Assembly (NCBI GenBank): GCA_002369295.1
Contig: DFDR01000047.1
Coordinates: forward strand, 3,135 to 14,977
DNA length: 11,843 nt
Direction of reading: 5' to 3'
From: Desulfovibrionaceae bacterium UBA3823
GTDB taxonomy: Bacteria; Desulfobacterota; Desulfovibrionia; Desulfovibrionales; Desulfovibrionaceae
Every line of letters begins with the position of its first letter. Positions within the stretch are counted from its first letter, which is position 1. Of this stretch, positions 1 through 7,966 are shown piece by piece. Position numbers and translations under genes: made by a program. Under the pieces are notes generated by a model that worked only from the letters and a program-made list of their open reading frames with translations, searched no databases and was not told where the DNA came from.

Positions 1-197
1 GAGGAGCCGCAGCCGAAGTTGCGGCCTGCCACGATGATGTCGCCTTCCTTGACCCGCTTGACCCAGTCGGGCTCAAGGCCGGACATGCAGTTGGCGCCGA
101 GGATCTTGGGATCGCCGGTCACGAGGAAGCGGGCGGGAATGATGGCGTCGGTGTCGATGTGCTCGCCGACCTTGTGGACTTTACCGTTGAAGATCAT
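1..197 (-). CDS. leuD: 3-isopropylmalate dehydratase small subunit (partial, runs off the left edge)
   Basis: This is the small (swivel-domain) subunit of isopropylmalate isomerase. With LeuC it converts 2-isopropylmalate to 3-isopropylmalate in cytosolic leucine synthesis. Only the first 66 residues are visible; the rest, including the stop, lies beyond position 1. The protein opens [19 protein letters not shown], where the IDTD(A/Q)I segment is typical of the family, and the last visible residues are GRNFGCGSS, the conserved glycine-rich substrate loop. The short N-terminus fits the HacB-like small subunit of about 160-165 residues that pairs with the short LeuC seen next door. The ATG at 197 is preceded by GGAGG that begins within the leuC stop region, with 9 bases between the genes, so translation is probably coupled to leuC. 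Identity is near certain. Completeness cannot be judged from this window. Confidence 0.96.
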   Translation of the reverse strand, partial: MIFNGKVHKVGEHIDTDAIIPARFLVTGDPKILGANCMSGLEPDWVKRVKEGDIIVAGRNFGCGS

Positions 198-206
198 GGC
201 TCCCTC

Positions 207-1469
207 CTAGAGATCCTTGGGGCTGGCGATGTGGCCGGCCACGGCGCTGGCGGCGGCGGTGACGGGGCTCGCCAGATACACTTCGCTCTCGAGGCTGCCC
301 ATGCGGCCGCGGAAGTTCCTGTTGGTGGTGGAGATGCAGCGCTCGCCGTCGCCGAGGACGCCCATGTGGCCGCCGAGGCAGGGGCCGCAGGTGCAGGGGC
401 CGATGATGCAGCCGGCGTCCATGAAGAGCTCGATAAGCCCTTCGTCGAGGCACTTGCGCCAGACCGCGGGGGTGGAGGGCAGGATGATGCAGCGCACGCC
501 CTTGGCGACCTTGCGGCCCTTGAGCATTTCGGCTGCGTCCAGCATGTCGGAGTAGCGGCCGTTGGTGCAGGAGCCGATGACGACCTGATCGATCTTGACG
601 TCCTTGAGCTCGGAGGCATTCTTGACGTTGGAGGGGATGTGCGGACAGGCGACCACGGGCTCCTGGCCGGTGACGTCCAGAGTCACGGTGCGCTCGTACT
701 GGCAGCCGGGATCGGCGGCCAGGGGCGCGTTGACGTCGGGGCGCTTGTGGGCGTGGCAGTACTCGATGGTAAGCGCATCGCAGGGGAAGAGGCCGCACTT
801 GGCGCCTGCCTCGATGGCCATGTTGGCCATGGTGAGGCGGCCTTCCACGGGAAGGGCGTCGACGACAGGGCCGCCGAACTCGAGCGCCTTGTAGAGGGCG
901 CCGTCCACGCCGATCTTGCCGATGAGCATGAGGATGAGGTCCTTGCCGCGCAGGTGCCTGTCCGGCGTGCCGGTGATTTCGACGCGCACCGTCGGGGGCA
1001 CCTTGAACCAGGTCTCGCCGAGCACCATGCCGGCCGCGATGTCGGTGGAGCCCATGCCGGTGGAGAAGGCGCCGATGCCGCCGTAGGTGCAGGTGTGGGA
1101 GTCCGCGCCAATGATCAGATCCCCCGGAGCCACTATGCCCTGTTCGGGGAGCAGCGTGTGTTCGACGCCGCAGTCGGCGCCCTCGTAGTAGTGGGTGATG
1201 TTCTGCTCCTGGGCGAACTGGCGGGAGACGATGACCTGGTTGGCCGAGGCAATGTCCTTCTGGGGGGTGAAATGGTCCATGACAAGGGCGATCTTGTCCT
1301 TGTCGAAGACCTTTTTGGCGCCCATGGCGCGGAAGGACTTCACGGCAATCTGGCCGGTGATGTCGTTGGCAAGGATCATGTCCAGCTTGCAGCGGACGAT
1401 CTGGCCGTCGGACGTGATGGTCTCGTCGGTGTGGTTCTGCAGAATCTTCTGCGCGAGAGTGTGTTTCAT
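207..1469 (-). CDS. leuC: 3-isopropylmalate dehydratase large subunit
   Basis: This is the catalytic iron-sulfur subunit of isopropylmalate isomerase (aconitase superfamily). With LeuD it dehydrates and rehydrates 2-isopropylmalate to 3-isopropylmalate. It has 420 residues, matching the short HacA/LeuC2-type branch rather than the roughly 466-residue E. coli type. Visible signatures are MDHFTP (65-70), GADSHTCTYGGIGAF (121-135), GSCTNGR (299-305) and CTCGPCLGGHMG (359-370). Cys301, Cys361 and Cys364 are the expected [4Fe-4S] ligands, as read from the family pattern. The ATG at 1469 has GAAGGAG upstream at good distance. It sits 22 bases after leuA and 9 bases before leuD, consistent with one leuACD transcript. 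In this short branch, homoaconitase-like or citraconate-type substrates are possible in principle. The adjacent leuA and leuD make the leucine role the clear choice. Confidence 0.97.
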   Translation of the reverse strand: MKHTLAQKILQNHTDETITSDGQIVRCKLDMILANDITGQIAVKSFRAMGAKKVFDKDKIALVMDHFTPQKDIASANQVIVSRQFAQEQNITHYYEGADCGVEHTLLPEQGIVAPGDLIIGADSHTCTYGGIGAFSTGMGSTDIAAGMVLGETWFKVPPTVRVEITGTPDRHLRGKDLILMLIGKIGVDGALYKALEFGGPVVDALPVEGRLTMANMAIEAGAKCGLFPCDALTIEYCHAHKRPDVNAPLAADPGCQYERTVTLDVTGQEPVVACPHIPSNVKNASELKDVKIDQVVIGSCTNGRYSDMLDAAEMLKGRKVAKGVRCIILPSTPAVWRKCLDEGLIELFMDAGCIIGPCTCGPCLGGHMGVLGDGERCISTTNRNFRGRMGSLESEVYLASPVTAAASAVAGHIASPKDL

Positions 1470-1491
1470 GGCAAATCTCCTTCGGGAGCGC

Positions 1492-3069
1492 CTAGGCGCC
1501 GGCTTCTTCGCCGTCGTCGAGCTGGGCGTGGACTCTGCGTCCTTCCTTCTCAGCCTGCACCAGGTGGTTGAGGGCGTTCACGTACGCCTTGGCGGAGGCG
1601 ACGATGATGTCGGGGTGGGCGCCGCGGCCCACGGCGCTGAAGCCCTTGTCGGCGAGGCGCACGGTGACTTCGCCCTGGGCGTCCGTGCCGCCGGTGATGG
1701 CGTTCACGGCATACTGCTTGAGTTCGGGCTCGCGGCCGACCATGTCGGCGATGACGTTGAAGACCGCGTCCACCGGCCCGACGCCGAAGCCGGCGCCGCT
1801 CTTCTCGATGCCGTCCACGTCCATGAGCACGGCGGCCGTCGGCGGAACGCCGCCGGCGTCGGAGCTGGAGACGGAGACGTGCCGCAGGCGGAAGCTGTCG
1901 GGCGCGCGGTAGAGCTTCTCCTGGATGAGGGCCAGCAGGTCCTCGTCGAAGATGGTCTTCTTGCGGTCCGCCAGATCCTTGACCGCCTCGAAGACGGTCG
2001 CGATCTGCTCTTCGGAGAGCTTGTAGCCGAGGCTCTCGTACTTGCTCTTCACGGCATTGCGGCCGGAGTGCTTGCCGATGACGAGGTTGCTCTCGGCGCG
2101 GCCCACGGTCTGGGGCGTCATGATCTCGTAGGTCTGGCGGTTCTTGAGCATGCCGTCCTGGTGGATGCCGGACTCGTGGGCAAAGGCGTTGGCGCCGATG
2201 ATGGCCTTGTTGTTCGGAATGGGCTGGCCGATGATCATGGAGAGCAGGCGGCAGGAGGGGTAGAGCTTCTCGGTCTGGATGCCGCTCTCGAGGCCGTAGT
2301 AGTCCTTGCGCACGCGCAGGGCCATGGCAACCTCCTCCAGGGAGGCGTTGCCGGCGCGCTCGCCTATGCCGCAGAGGGTGACTTCGGCCTGGCGCACGCC
2401 GACGCGGAAGGCGGCCAGGGTGTTGGCCACGCCGAGGCCGAGGTCGTCGTGGCAGTGCACGGAGAAGATGGCCTTGCCGGCGCTGGGCGTGTTTTTGATG
2501 ACGTAGTCCAGCAGCTCGATGTACTCGGCGGGCTGGGCGTAGCCCACGGTGTCGGGCAGGTTGATGGTGGTGGCGCCGGCCTGGATGGCGTTCTCGCAGG
2601 CGCGGCAGAGGAAGTCCCTGTCCGAGCGCGAAGCGTCTTCGCAGGAGAACTCCACGTTGGGCGTGAGGCTGGAGGCCAGGGACACGTACTCGGATATCAT
2701 CTTGAGCACCGTCTCGGGATCCTTGCGCAGCTTGTACTTCATGTGCAGCTCGGACGTGGAGAGGAAGGTGTGGATGCGCGGATTCTTGGCCACCTTGACG
2801 GCGTCCCAGCAGCGCCTGATGTCCCGCTCCGTGCAGCGGGCGAGGCCGCAGATCTGGATTTTGTCGCCGGCCTGTCTGGCAATGGCCTGGACGGAGTCGA
2901 AGTCCCCCTGGCTGGAGGCGGGGAAGCCGGCCTCGATGACATCGACGCCGAGGAGTTCGAGCTGGTGGGCGATGCGGAGCTTCTCGCCGAAGTTCATGGT
3001 GCAGCCTGGAGACTGCTCGCCGTCGCGAAGCGTGGTGTCGAAGAAGATGACCTGGTTGGAAATAGCCAT
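1492..3069 (-). CDS. leuA: 2-isopropylmalate synthase
   Basis: It condenses acetyl-CoA with 2-oxoisovalerate to 2-isopropylmalate, the committed step of leucine synthesis, in the cytosol. It has 525 residues. The N-terminal TIM barrel (about 1-270) starts FFDTTLRDGEQSPG (9-22). Asp11, His205 and His207 (in HCHDDLG) and Asn241 match the family's divalent-metal ligands. A linker with GANAFAHESGIHQDG (292-306) follows. The C-terminal leucine-sensing dimer domain (about 390-505) includes GVGPVDA (429-435) and GRGAHPDIIVASAKAY (481-496). Presence of this regulatory domain suggests leucine feedback inhibition, by family knowledge. An in-frame ATG at 3105 would add 12 residues but lacks a ribosome site. 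The ATG at 3069 has AGAGGAG nine bases upstream and starts right at the conserved barrel, so I chose it. Homocitrate or citramalate synthases are relatives, but leuCD next door favours LeuA. Confidence 0.97.
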   Translation of the reverse strand: MAISNQVIFFDTTLRDGEQSPGCTMNFGEKLRIAHQLELLGVDVIEAGFPASSQGDFDSVQAIARQAGDKIQICGLARCTERDIRRCWDAVKVAKNPRIHTFLSTSELHMKYKLRKDPETVLKMISEYVSLASSLTPNVEFSCEDASRSDRDFLCRACENAIQAGATTINLPDTVGYAQPAEYIELLDYVIKNTPSAGKAIFSVHCHDDLGLGVANTLAAFRVGVRQAEVTLCGIGERAGNASLEEVAMALRVRKDYYGLESGIQTEKLYPSCRLLSMIIGQPIPNNKAIIGANAFAHESGIHQDGMLKNRQTYEIMTPQTVGRAESNLVIGKHSGRNAVKSKYESLGYKLSEEQIATVFEAVKDLADRKKTIFDEDLLALIQEKLYRAPDSFRLRHVSVSSSDAGGVPPTAAVLMDVDGIEKSGAGFGVGPVDAVFNVIADMVGREPELKQYAVNAITGGTDAQGEVTVRLADKGFSAVGRGAHPDIIVASAKAYVNALNHLVQAEKEGRRVHAQLDDGEEAGA

Positions 3070-3135
3070 AGAGAGAAGCTCCTCTGACCTTGGAGAGTGT
3101 TGCATTGGGCGGGGCCGCGGGCGCGCGGCGGGGAC

Positions 3136-3157
3136 GGGAGAGGCCGGAGCCTTTCCC
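3136..3157 (-). other. Weak hairpin in the pssA-leuA gap
   Basis: The 108-base gap between pssA and leuA holds a nine-position stem with one mismatch: on the minus strand GGGA-A-AGGC pairs with GCCT-C-TCCC around a TCCG loop. No U-tract follows, so it is unlikely to terminate transcription efficiently. The gap lacks a recognisable T-box (no TGGTACCGCG-like sequence) and has no obvious leucine-rich leader peptide. It may be a processing or attenuation element, or nothing. Confidence 0.3.
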
Positions 3158-3177
3158 TGAAGCGTGTGCAGAGCCGG

Positions 3178-4050
3178 CTATGCGCCCTTGTTCGGCTCGG
3201 CGGGCTGCTGGCCGCTCTTTGGGAGCATGCAGAAGGTGTAGACAAGCCCGCTGGCAATGTAGGCCGCGCAGTAGGCGAAGCCCATGAGCCTGGGCGAGCT
3301 GTAGAGCAGGGCGAGCAGCACGAGAAAGGAGACGAGGACGCGGTAGGGATGCGCCCGGAAGATGTCGTACTCCTTGAAGGAGAAGTAGCGCACCCGGCTG
3401 ACCATGAGGAAGCCCGTGATCACGGTGAGCACAAAGCACAGCCAGCGTATGGCGCCCTGGCCGCCGTCGGGCATGGCCCCGGCGAAGAGGACAAAGCACA
3501 CCATGGTGCAGGCGCCGGCCGGGATGGGCAGGCCGACGAAGAAGCGCTTGCTTGCCGTGTGGGCGCTCACGTTGAAGCGGGCGAGCCTGAGGGCGCCGCA
3601 GGCCGCGTAGATGAAGGCCGCGGCCACGCCGGCGCGGCCGAAGGACTGCAGGCTCCACTCCCAGACGAGCATGGCCGGCGCAAAGCCGAAGGCCACGAGG
3701 TCGGCAAGGGAGTCGAACTGCACGCCGAACTCGCTGGCCGAGTGGGTGAGGCGGGCGACCTTGCCGTCGAGCCCGTCCATGAGGGCGGAGACGAGCAGGG
3801 CGAGGCAGGCGTCCTCGAAGCGGCCCTGGACGGACCAGATCATGGAGAGGAAGCCCAGAAACATGCTCGTCATGGTGATCATGTTCGGCAGGAGGTAGAC
3901 GGCCCGCTTGTCCCTGAGCCGTTCGCGGATGCGCTCGTTGAGGCGCTGCCTGCCGGCGCGGCTGTCTTCGGGGCGCTCGGGCTCGGCAAAGACGGCGCGC
4001 TCCTCGGCCTGAATGGTGTCGTTCTGCTGATCCACGGCTGTGCTCCGCAT
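3178..4050 (-). CDS. pssA: CDP-diacylglycerol-serine O-phosphatidyltransferase
   Basis: This integral membrane enzyme makes phosphatidylserine and CMP from CDP-diacylglycerol and L-serine, the first step to phosphatidylethanolamine. It has 290 residues. The CDP-alcohol phosphatidyltransferase motif D-x2-DG-x2-AR-x8-G-x3-D-x3-D is complete: Asp92, Asp95-Gly96, Ala99-Arg100, Gly109, Asp113, Asp117. Hydrophobic segments lie at roughly 52-72, 80-92, 116-134, 140-155, 170-192, 203-218, 238-253 and 258-275, fitting a type II (Bacillus-like) PssA rather than the soluble E. coli enzyme. The first 50 residues are charged and probably cytosolic. The gene begins 14 bases after psd, whose enzyme uses its product. 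The start is somewhat uncertain: the ATG at 4050 has a poor ribosome site, while an in-frame GTG at 4035 (codon 6) has GGAG seven bases upstream. Confidence 0.95.
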   Translation of the reverse strand: MRSTAVDQQNDTIQAEERAVFAEPERPEDSRAGRQRLNERIRERLRDKRAVYLLPNMITMTSMFLGFLSMIWSVQGRFEDACLALLVSALMDGLDGKVARLTHSASEFGVQFDSLADLVAFGFAPAMLVWEWSLQSFGRAGVAAAFIYAACGALRLARFNVSAHTASKRFFVGLPIPAGACTMVCFVLFAGAMPDGGQGAIRWLCFVLTVITGFLMVSRVRYFSFKEYDIFRAHPYRVLVSFLVLLALLYSSPRLMGFAYCAAYIASGLVYTFCMLPKSGQQPAEPNKGA

Positions 4051-4064
4051 GTTCCGCAGGGAGG

Positions 4065-4715
4065 CTAGCTGCCGGCGCCGCGACGCGCGACGATGGTCTG
4101 GCCGGCCAGGACTTCCCTGCCCAGTGTGACCGCAGGAGTATATCCGGCGGGCAGGTAGAGATCAACGCGGCTGCCGAAGCGTATCATGCCGATGCGCTCG
4201 CCCCTGGCCACGCGGTCGCCCAGTTCGGCGCGGCACACGATGCGGCGGGCGACAAGCCCCGCTATCTGCACGAAGGAGAAGACCGGCCCTTCGTCGGACT
4301 TCACGGCGTAGCCGCAGCGCTCGTTGAAGACGGAGGCCTTGTCCAGGGAGGCGTTGAAGAACTTGCCGGGCCAGTAGGTGATCTGCTCCACGGTGCCGGC
4401 CACGGGCGTGCGGTTGACGTGCACGTTGAAGATGTTCATGAAGATGCAGATGCAGGTGCGCTCCTCGCCGGTCATGGGATCGACCCGGCGCTCAATCTTG
4501 ACCACCTTGCCGTCGGCAGGGCTGGTCGCCGCCCCCGCTTCCTGCGGCACCACGCGTTCGGGATCGCGGAAGAAGTTGAGCGAGAACCAGACGAGCACGA
4601 GAAAGATGACGGTGAGCGCGGCCGAGCCCAGCAGGGCCGAGGCAAGGGCGCAGAGACTTGTCAGAAAGATGACCGGATAGCCTTCCGGGGTGATGGCTGC
4701 ATTGGCAGGTCGCAT
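4065..4715 (-). CDS. psd: Phosphatidylserine decarboxylase proenzyme (short, PSD-A type)
   Basis: It decarboxylates phosphatidylserine to phosphatidylethanolamine at the inner membrane. The proenzyme cleaves itself to give a small alpha chain with an N-terminal pyruvoyl group. From the ATG at 4715 it has 216 residues. An N-terminal hydrophobic stretch (about 13-46) probably anchors it. SPADGKV carries Asp68 and NVHVNRTP carries His99, the residues expected to assist self-cleavage. FGSRVD gives the cleavage pair Gly181-Ser182. This GS-type site and the length identify the short PSD-A family rather than the approximately 320-residue E. coli enzyme. A longer reading from the ATG at 4727 is possible, but that ATG lies just before the GGAGG serving the ATG at 4715 and has no good site of its own. 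It is the first gene of the presumed psd-pssA-leuACD unit, with pssA 14 bases downstream. Confidence 0.96.
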   Translation of the reverse strand: MRPANAAITPEGYPVIFLTSLCALASALLGSAALTVIFLVLVWFSLNFFRDPERVVPQEAGAATSPADGKVVKIERRVDPMTGEERTCICIFMNIFNVHVNRTPVAGTVEQITYWPGKFFNASLDKASVFNERCGYAVKSDEGPVFSFVQIAGLVARRIVCRAELGDRVARGERIGMIRFGSRVDLYLPAGYTPAVTLGREVLAGQTIVARRGAGS

Positions 4716-4725
4716 GGATTCCTCC
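4716..4725 (-). promoter_or_regulatory. Shine-Dalgarno site that decides the psd start
   Basis: On the minus strand GGAGG is followed by AATCC and then the ATG at 4715, an ideal five-base spacing. An in-frame upstream ATG at 4727 overlaps the site and would place no comparable sequence before itself, so initiation at 4715 is favoured. Confidence 0.8.
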
Positions 4726-4747
4726 ATAGGGTGTTCCGCGCCTTCCG

Positions 4748-4804
4748 CCCTGCGGGCATGAGGCGCAGGGAAAAGCCATTACTCGAAACGCGTCCAAATG
4801 ACAA
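4748..4804 (-). promoter_or_regulatory. Candidate promoter and leader hairpin for the psd-pssA-leu unit
   Basis: Between the purL terminator and psd, the minus strand carries TTGTCA (4799-4804) and, 17 bases later, TAATGG (4776-4781). The -35 is a fair sigma-70 match and the -10 is poor. An alternative -10, AGTAAT, sits at 15-base spacing. Just downstream is a perfect 7-bp inverted repeat, CCCTGCG / CGCAGGG (4748-4754 and 4764-4770, nine-base loop), which would fold near the 5' end of the transcript or act as an operator. A promoter somewhere here is expected because a strong terminator lies immediately upstream. The exact boxes are inference. Confidence 0.4.
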
Positions 4805-4818
4805 ACGCCTGCGCGCGC

Positions 4819-4852
4819 AAAAAAGAAAGCCCGGGGGACTCGGCCCCCGGGC
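4819..4852 (-). terminator. Intrinsic terminator of purL
   Basis: A perfect 9-bp GC-only stem, GCCCGGGGG / CCCCCGGGC (4829-4837 and 4844-4852), encloses a six-base loop. In the minus-strand transcript it is followed by UUUCUUUUUU (4828 down to 4819). It begins 31 bases after the purL stop. This is a classic rho-independent terminator and separates purL from psd. Confidence 0.95.
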
Positions 4853-4883
4853 AGACGCTGCGCTGGAGAGAAGGCTGCCTGCG

Positions 4884-7871
4884 CTACCAGTCGAGAGGCG
4901 CCTTGAAGGCCTTGGCGAGCTCGTCGACGCGTTCGCTGAGGATCGTGGAGTCGCCGCTCTTGAGGGTCATGCGGCCGTCGATGGTGACGGTGCCGATGCG
5001 GCGGCAGACCTGGAACATGCCGAGGGTGTCGAGCACCATGGCAAAGGCGGGCTTCACCGAGACCAGCATGCGGCTGGCGGATTCGGAGTAGAGCAGCTCC
5101 GTGGCGCTGAGGCCGCCGCAGGAGGGCACCTTGTCGAGATCGACTTCGACGCCGAGACGGCCGCCGATGCACATTTCGGCTAGGGCCACGGCAAGGCCGC
5201 CGTCTGAGCAGTCGTGGCAGGCGCTGATGCCGCGCTGGCCCATGAGGGCGTGGATGGCGCGGTAGCGGGGCAGGGCCGAGGCCGCATCGACGCGGGGCAC
5301 CATGCCGCCCGCAAGGCCAAGCTCGAGGGCCGCTTCGGCTCCGCCCATCTCGCGGCTGGTGAAGCCCATCATGTAGACGGCGTCGCCCGCCTGCTTGAAG
5401 TCGGAAGTCTGGGTGGCAACGATGTTGCTGATGACGCCGATGACCGAGAAGAGCACCGTCGGCGGGATGGAGATCTTGACGCCCGCGTTGGTGTAGTCGT
5501 TCTTCATGGAGTCCTTGCCCGAGATGCAGGGCACGTTGTAGGCAAGGGAGAAGTGGCGCAGGGCCTTGCAGGCGCGCACGAGCTGGGCCAGCTTGTACTG
5601 GCCGTCCGGACACTTGGAGCTCTCGACGGGGTCGCACCAGCAGAAGTTGTCGACGCCGGCCATGTGGTCGGGATTGCCGCCAACGGCCACGGCGTTGCGT
5701 ATGGCCTCGTCCATGGCGTTGGCCATCATCCAGTAGGTGTCGTAGTCGCTGTAGCGCGGGCAGATGCCGTGGGAGATCACGAGGCCCGCGTCGCTCTCCA
5801 GCACCGGACGGATGACGCCGGCATCGGCCGGGCCGTCGCGCTTGACGCCGCAGAGGGGCTTGATGACGCTGCCGCCCTTCACCTCGTGGTCGTACTGGCG
5901 GACAATGTACTCCTTGGAGCAGATGTCCAGACGCCCAAGCATGCGCTTGAGGAAGGCGCCCTGGTCGGGATCGGGAATGCTGACGTCGATGTCCCTGTGC
6001 TCGGGACGCTCCCAGCAGGCGTTGAGCTTGAACTGCGGAACGCCCTCGTGCATGAAGGCCATGTCGATGGAGCCCACCACGCGGCCGCCGTAGCGCACCT
6101 CGAAGTAGCCGGAGTCGGTGTAGCTGCCGAGCACCGTGGCCTCCACGTCCATGTCCCTGGCCATGGCCATGAACTGGTCGATGTGCTCGGGCGGCACGGC
6201 GAGGGTCATGCGCTCCTGCGCCTCGGAGACGAGGATCTCCCAGGGGCGCAGGCCGTCGTACTTGAGCGGGGCCTTGGCGATGTCGAGCACGCAGCCGTTG
6301 GTGTCTTCGGCCATCTCGCCCACGGAGGAGGAGAGGCCGCCGGCGCCGTTGTCGGTGATGGCGTGGTAGAGGCCGAGATCGCGGGCGCGCATGATGAAGT
6401 CGTACATCTTGCGCTGGGTGATGGGGTCGCCGATCTGGACGGCCGTGGCCGGGGAGCCTTCGTGCAGCTCTTCGGAGGAGAAGGTGGCGCCGTGGATGCC
6501 GTCCTTGCCGATGCGTCCGCCGGCCATGACGATAAGGTCTCCCACCTGGGCCTTCTTCTGCCAGCCGGGCTTGCCGTTGACCATGCGGGGCAGCATGCCG
6601 ACGGTGCCGCAGTAGACCAGCGGCTTGCCGAGGTAGCGCTCGTCGAAGATCACCGAACCGTTGACCGTGGGAATGCCGGACTTGTTGCCGCCGTGCTCGA
6701 CGCCGCGGCGCACGCCCTCGAGCACCCTGCGCGGATGCAGGAGCCTCGGGGGCAGCTCCTTGTCGTAGAAGGGGGAGGCGAAGCAGAAGACGTCGGTGTT
6801 GCAGAGCAGATCCGCGCCCATGCCGGTGCCCATGGGATCGCGGTTGACGCCGACGATGCCGGTAAGCGCGCCGCCGTAGGGGTCGAGAGCCGAGGGGCTG
6901 TTGTGGGTCTCCACCTTGATGCAGGCGTCCCAGTCCTCGTTGAAGGCAATGACGCCGGCGTTGTCCGAGAAGACCGAGCGGCAGTAGTCCTCAAGCCCGA
7001 GCTTTTTGCGGATGAGGGCCGTGGTGTCGCGGATGCAGGTCTTGTAGAGGTTGTCCAGGTTCTCGGTTTGGCCCGTCTCCTTGTTCACGTAGCGGATCTG
7101 GGAGGCGAAAATCTTGTGCTTGCAGTGCTCGGACCAGGTCTGGGCCATGCACTCCATCTCGAGGTCGGTCGGATCGGCGGGCAGGTTCAGCTTCGCGCGG
7201 CGCTCGGCTTCGTCCCTGGCCGAGAAGTGGGCCTTGATGGACTGCATCTCCTCGAGGCTCAGCGCCCAGGTGTTGGCGCGGCTCTTCTCGACGAGGGTGG
7301 CATCGTCCATCTTGGAGAGCTCGATCACGTCCACGGTGTCGATGGCCTCGCCGGTGACCTTGGCCGCCTGCGCCTCGAAGCCGGGGCTGGCCTCCCATTC
7401 GGCCAGGCTCTTCACGCGGAAGCGCTGGATGAGGCCGTTGCAGAGCAGATCCGAGGCAATGCGCTCGACCTGCCCGCGCTCGAGCCTGCCGGCAATCTGG
7501 TACTGCACGGCAGTGTAGACGCGCAGATCCTCCCTGCCTATGCCGAGCACCATGGCCGCCGTGTCGCGGGCTGTGCGGGCCTCGTTGTCCGTGACGCCGG
7601 GGCGAAAGCCCACTTCGATGAACCAGTCGGGCCTGGGCTCGTGCAGTGGCAGGGGCTCGAGGGACGCTTCCTGCAGAATGGGGTCGTGCCAGATGGCTTC
7701 CTTGACTAGGCGCTCCGCCTGGGCCTTGTCCAGCCCGTCGGCGGTGAAGACCTTGAGCTGGCGGACGGCATCGACGTGCAGGCCGAGCGAGCTTTCGATG
7801 TCCTGGGCGGTGCTGCGCCCCTGGGAATCGCCAAGGCCCTGCCTGGGGCCGGCTTCTATGCGGTAGAGCAT
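4884..7871 (-). CDS. purL: Phosphoribosylformylglycinamidine synthase, PurS-PurL fusion lacking the glutaminase domain
   Basis: It converts formylglycinamide ribonucleotide, ATP and ammonia to formylglycinamidine ribonucleotide in purine synthesis. It has 995 residues. The N-terminus holds two PurS-like segments in tandem (about 1-75 and 82-152), compared in the findings. A linker follows, then the catalytic SEHCKHK with His249 as the expected catalytic residue. Two AIR-synthase-like halves follow: the first includes ETHNSPSALDPYGGA (321-335) and TDNGAGGLSSSVGEMAEDT (506-524), the second CISGKDSM (782-789) and HDCSDGGLAVALAEM (886-900). The protein ends shortly after the second half with no class I glutaminase domain, so a separate PurQ is needed and is not in this window. 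The ATG at 7871 has AGGAG six bases upstream. Longer in-frame readings up to 8012 add low-complexity sequence and lack a better ribosome site. A strong terminator follows, so it is probably transcribed alone. Confidence 0.95.
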   Translation of the reverse strand: MLYRIEAGPRQGLGDSQGRSTAQDIESSLGLHVDAVRQLKVFTADGLDKAQAERLVKEAIWHDPILQEASLEPLPLHEPRPDWFIEVGFRPGVTDNEARTARDTAAMVLGIGREDLRVYTAVQYQIAGRLERGQVERIASDLLCNGLIQRFRVKSLAEWEASPGFEAQAAKVTGEAIDTVDVIELSKMDDATLVEKSRANTWALSLEEMQSIKAHFSARDEAERRAKLNLPADPTDLEMECMAQTWSEHCKHKIFASQIRYVNKETGQTENLDNLYKTCIRDTTALIRKKLGLEDYCRSVFSDNAGVIAFNEDWDACIKVETHNSPSALDPYGGALTGIVGVNRDPMGTGMGADLLCNTDVFCFASPFYDKELPPRLLHPRRVLEGVRRGVEHGGNKSGIPTVNGSVIFDERYLGKPLVYCGTVGMLPRMVNGKPGWQKKAQVGDLIVMAGGRIGKDGIHGATFSSEELHEGSPATAVQIGDPITQRKMYDFIMRARDLGLYHAITDNGAGGLSSSVGEMAEDTNGCVLDIAKAPLKYDGLRPWEILVSEAQERMTLAVPPEHIDQFMAMARDMDVEATVLGSYTDSGYFEVRYGGRVVGSIDMAFMHEGVPQFKLNACWERPEHRDIDVSIPDPDQGAFLKRMLGRLDICSKEYIVRQYDHEVKGGSVIKPLCGVKRDGPADAGVIRPVLESDAGLVISHGICPRYSDYDTYWMMANAMDEAIRNAVAVGGNPDHMAGVDNFCWCDPVESSKCPDGQYKLAQLVRACKALRHFSLAYNVPCISGKDSMKNDYTNAGVKISIPPTVLFSVIGVISNIVATQTSDFKQAGDAVYMMGFTSREMGGAEAALELGLAGGMVPRVDAASALPRYRAIHALMGQRGISACHDCSDGGLAVALAEMCIGGRLGVEVDLDKVPSCGGLSATELLYSESASRMLVSVKPAFAMVLDTLGMFQVCRRIGTVTIDGRMTLKSGDSTILSERVDELAKAFKAPLDW

Positions 7872-7929
7872 GGTCGTCTCCTGTTGAGCGGATGTATGCG
7901 CGAGCGTGCCTGTCCCGACGCGCTCCAGA

Positions 7930-7961
7930 TGCAGGCGCGCGGCGCAGACGCGGCGCCTGCA
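7930..7961 (-). other. Hairpin in the purL leader
   Basis: A perfect 9-bp inverted repeat, TGCAGGCGC / GCGCCTGCA (7930-7938 and 7953-7961), surrounds a 14-base GC-rich loop. It lies about 60 bases before the purL start and would fold in its 5' leader. No U-tract follows on the minus strand, so simple termination is unlikely. It does not match the purine riboswitch consensus as far as I can judge. Confidence 0.45.
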
Positions 7962-7966
7962 GAGTC

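Noticed and set aside
1195..3087. 630-codon plus-strand open frame opposite leuA, and similar ones opposite leuC and pssA
   Set aside because: Same codon-bias shadow; leuA, leuC and pssA on the minus strand have complete family motifs and ribosome sites.
3070..3177. T-box or leucine attenuator before leuA
   Set aside because: Some deltaproteobacterial leuA genes are thought to carry T-boxes, but no TGGTACCGCG-like motif, leucine-codon run or strong terminator is present.
5214..7709. 831-codon plus-strand open frame opposite purL
   Set aside because: It is a shadow of GC-rich purL codons: the translation is low-complexity Ala/Gly/Val/Asp/His-rich and the opposite strand has unmistakable PurL motifs.
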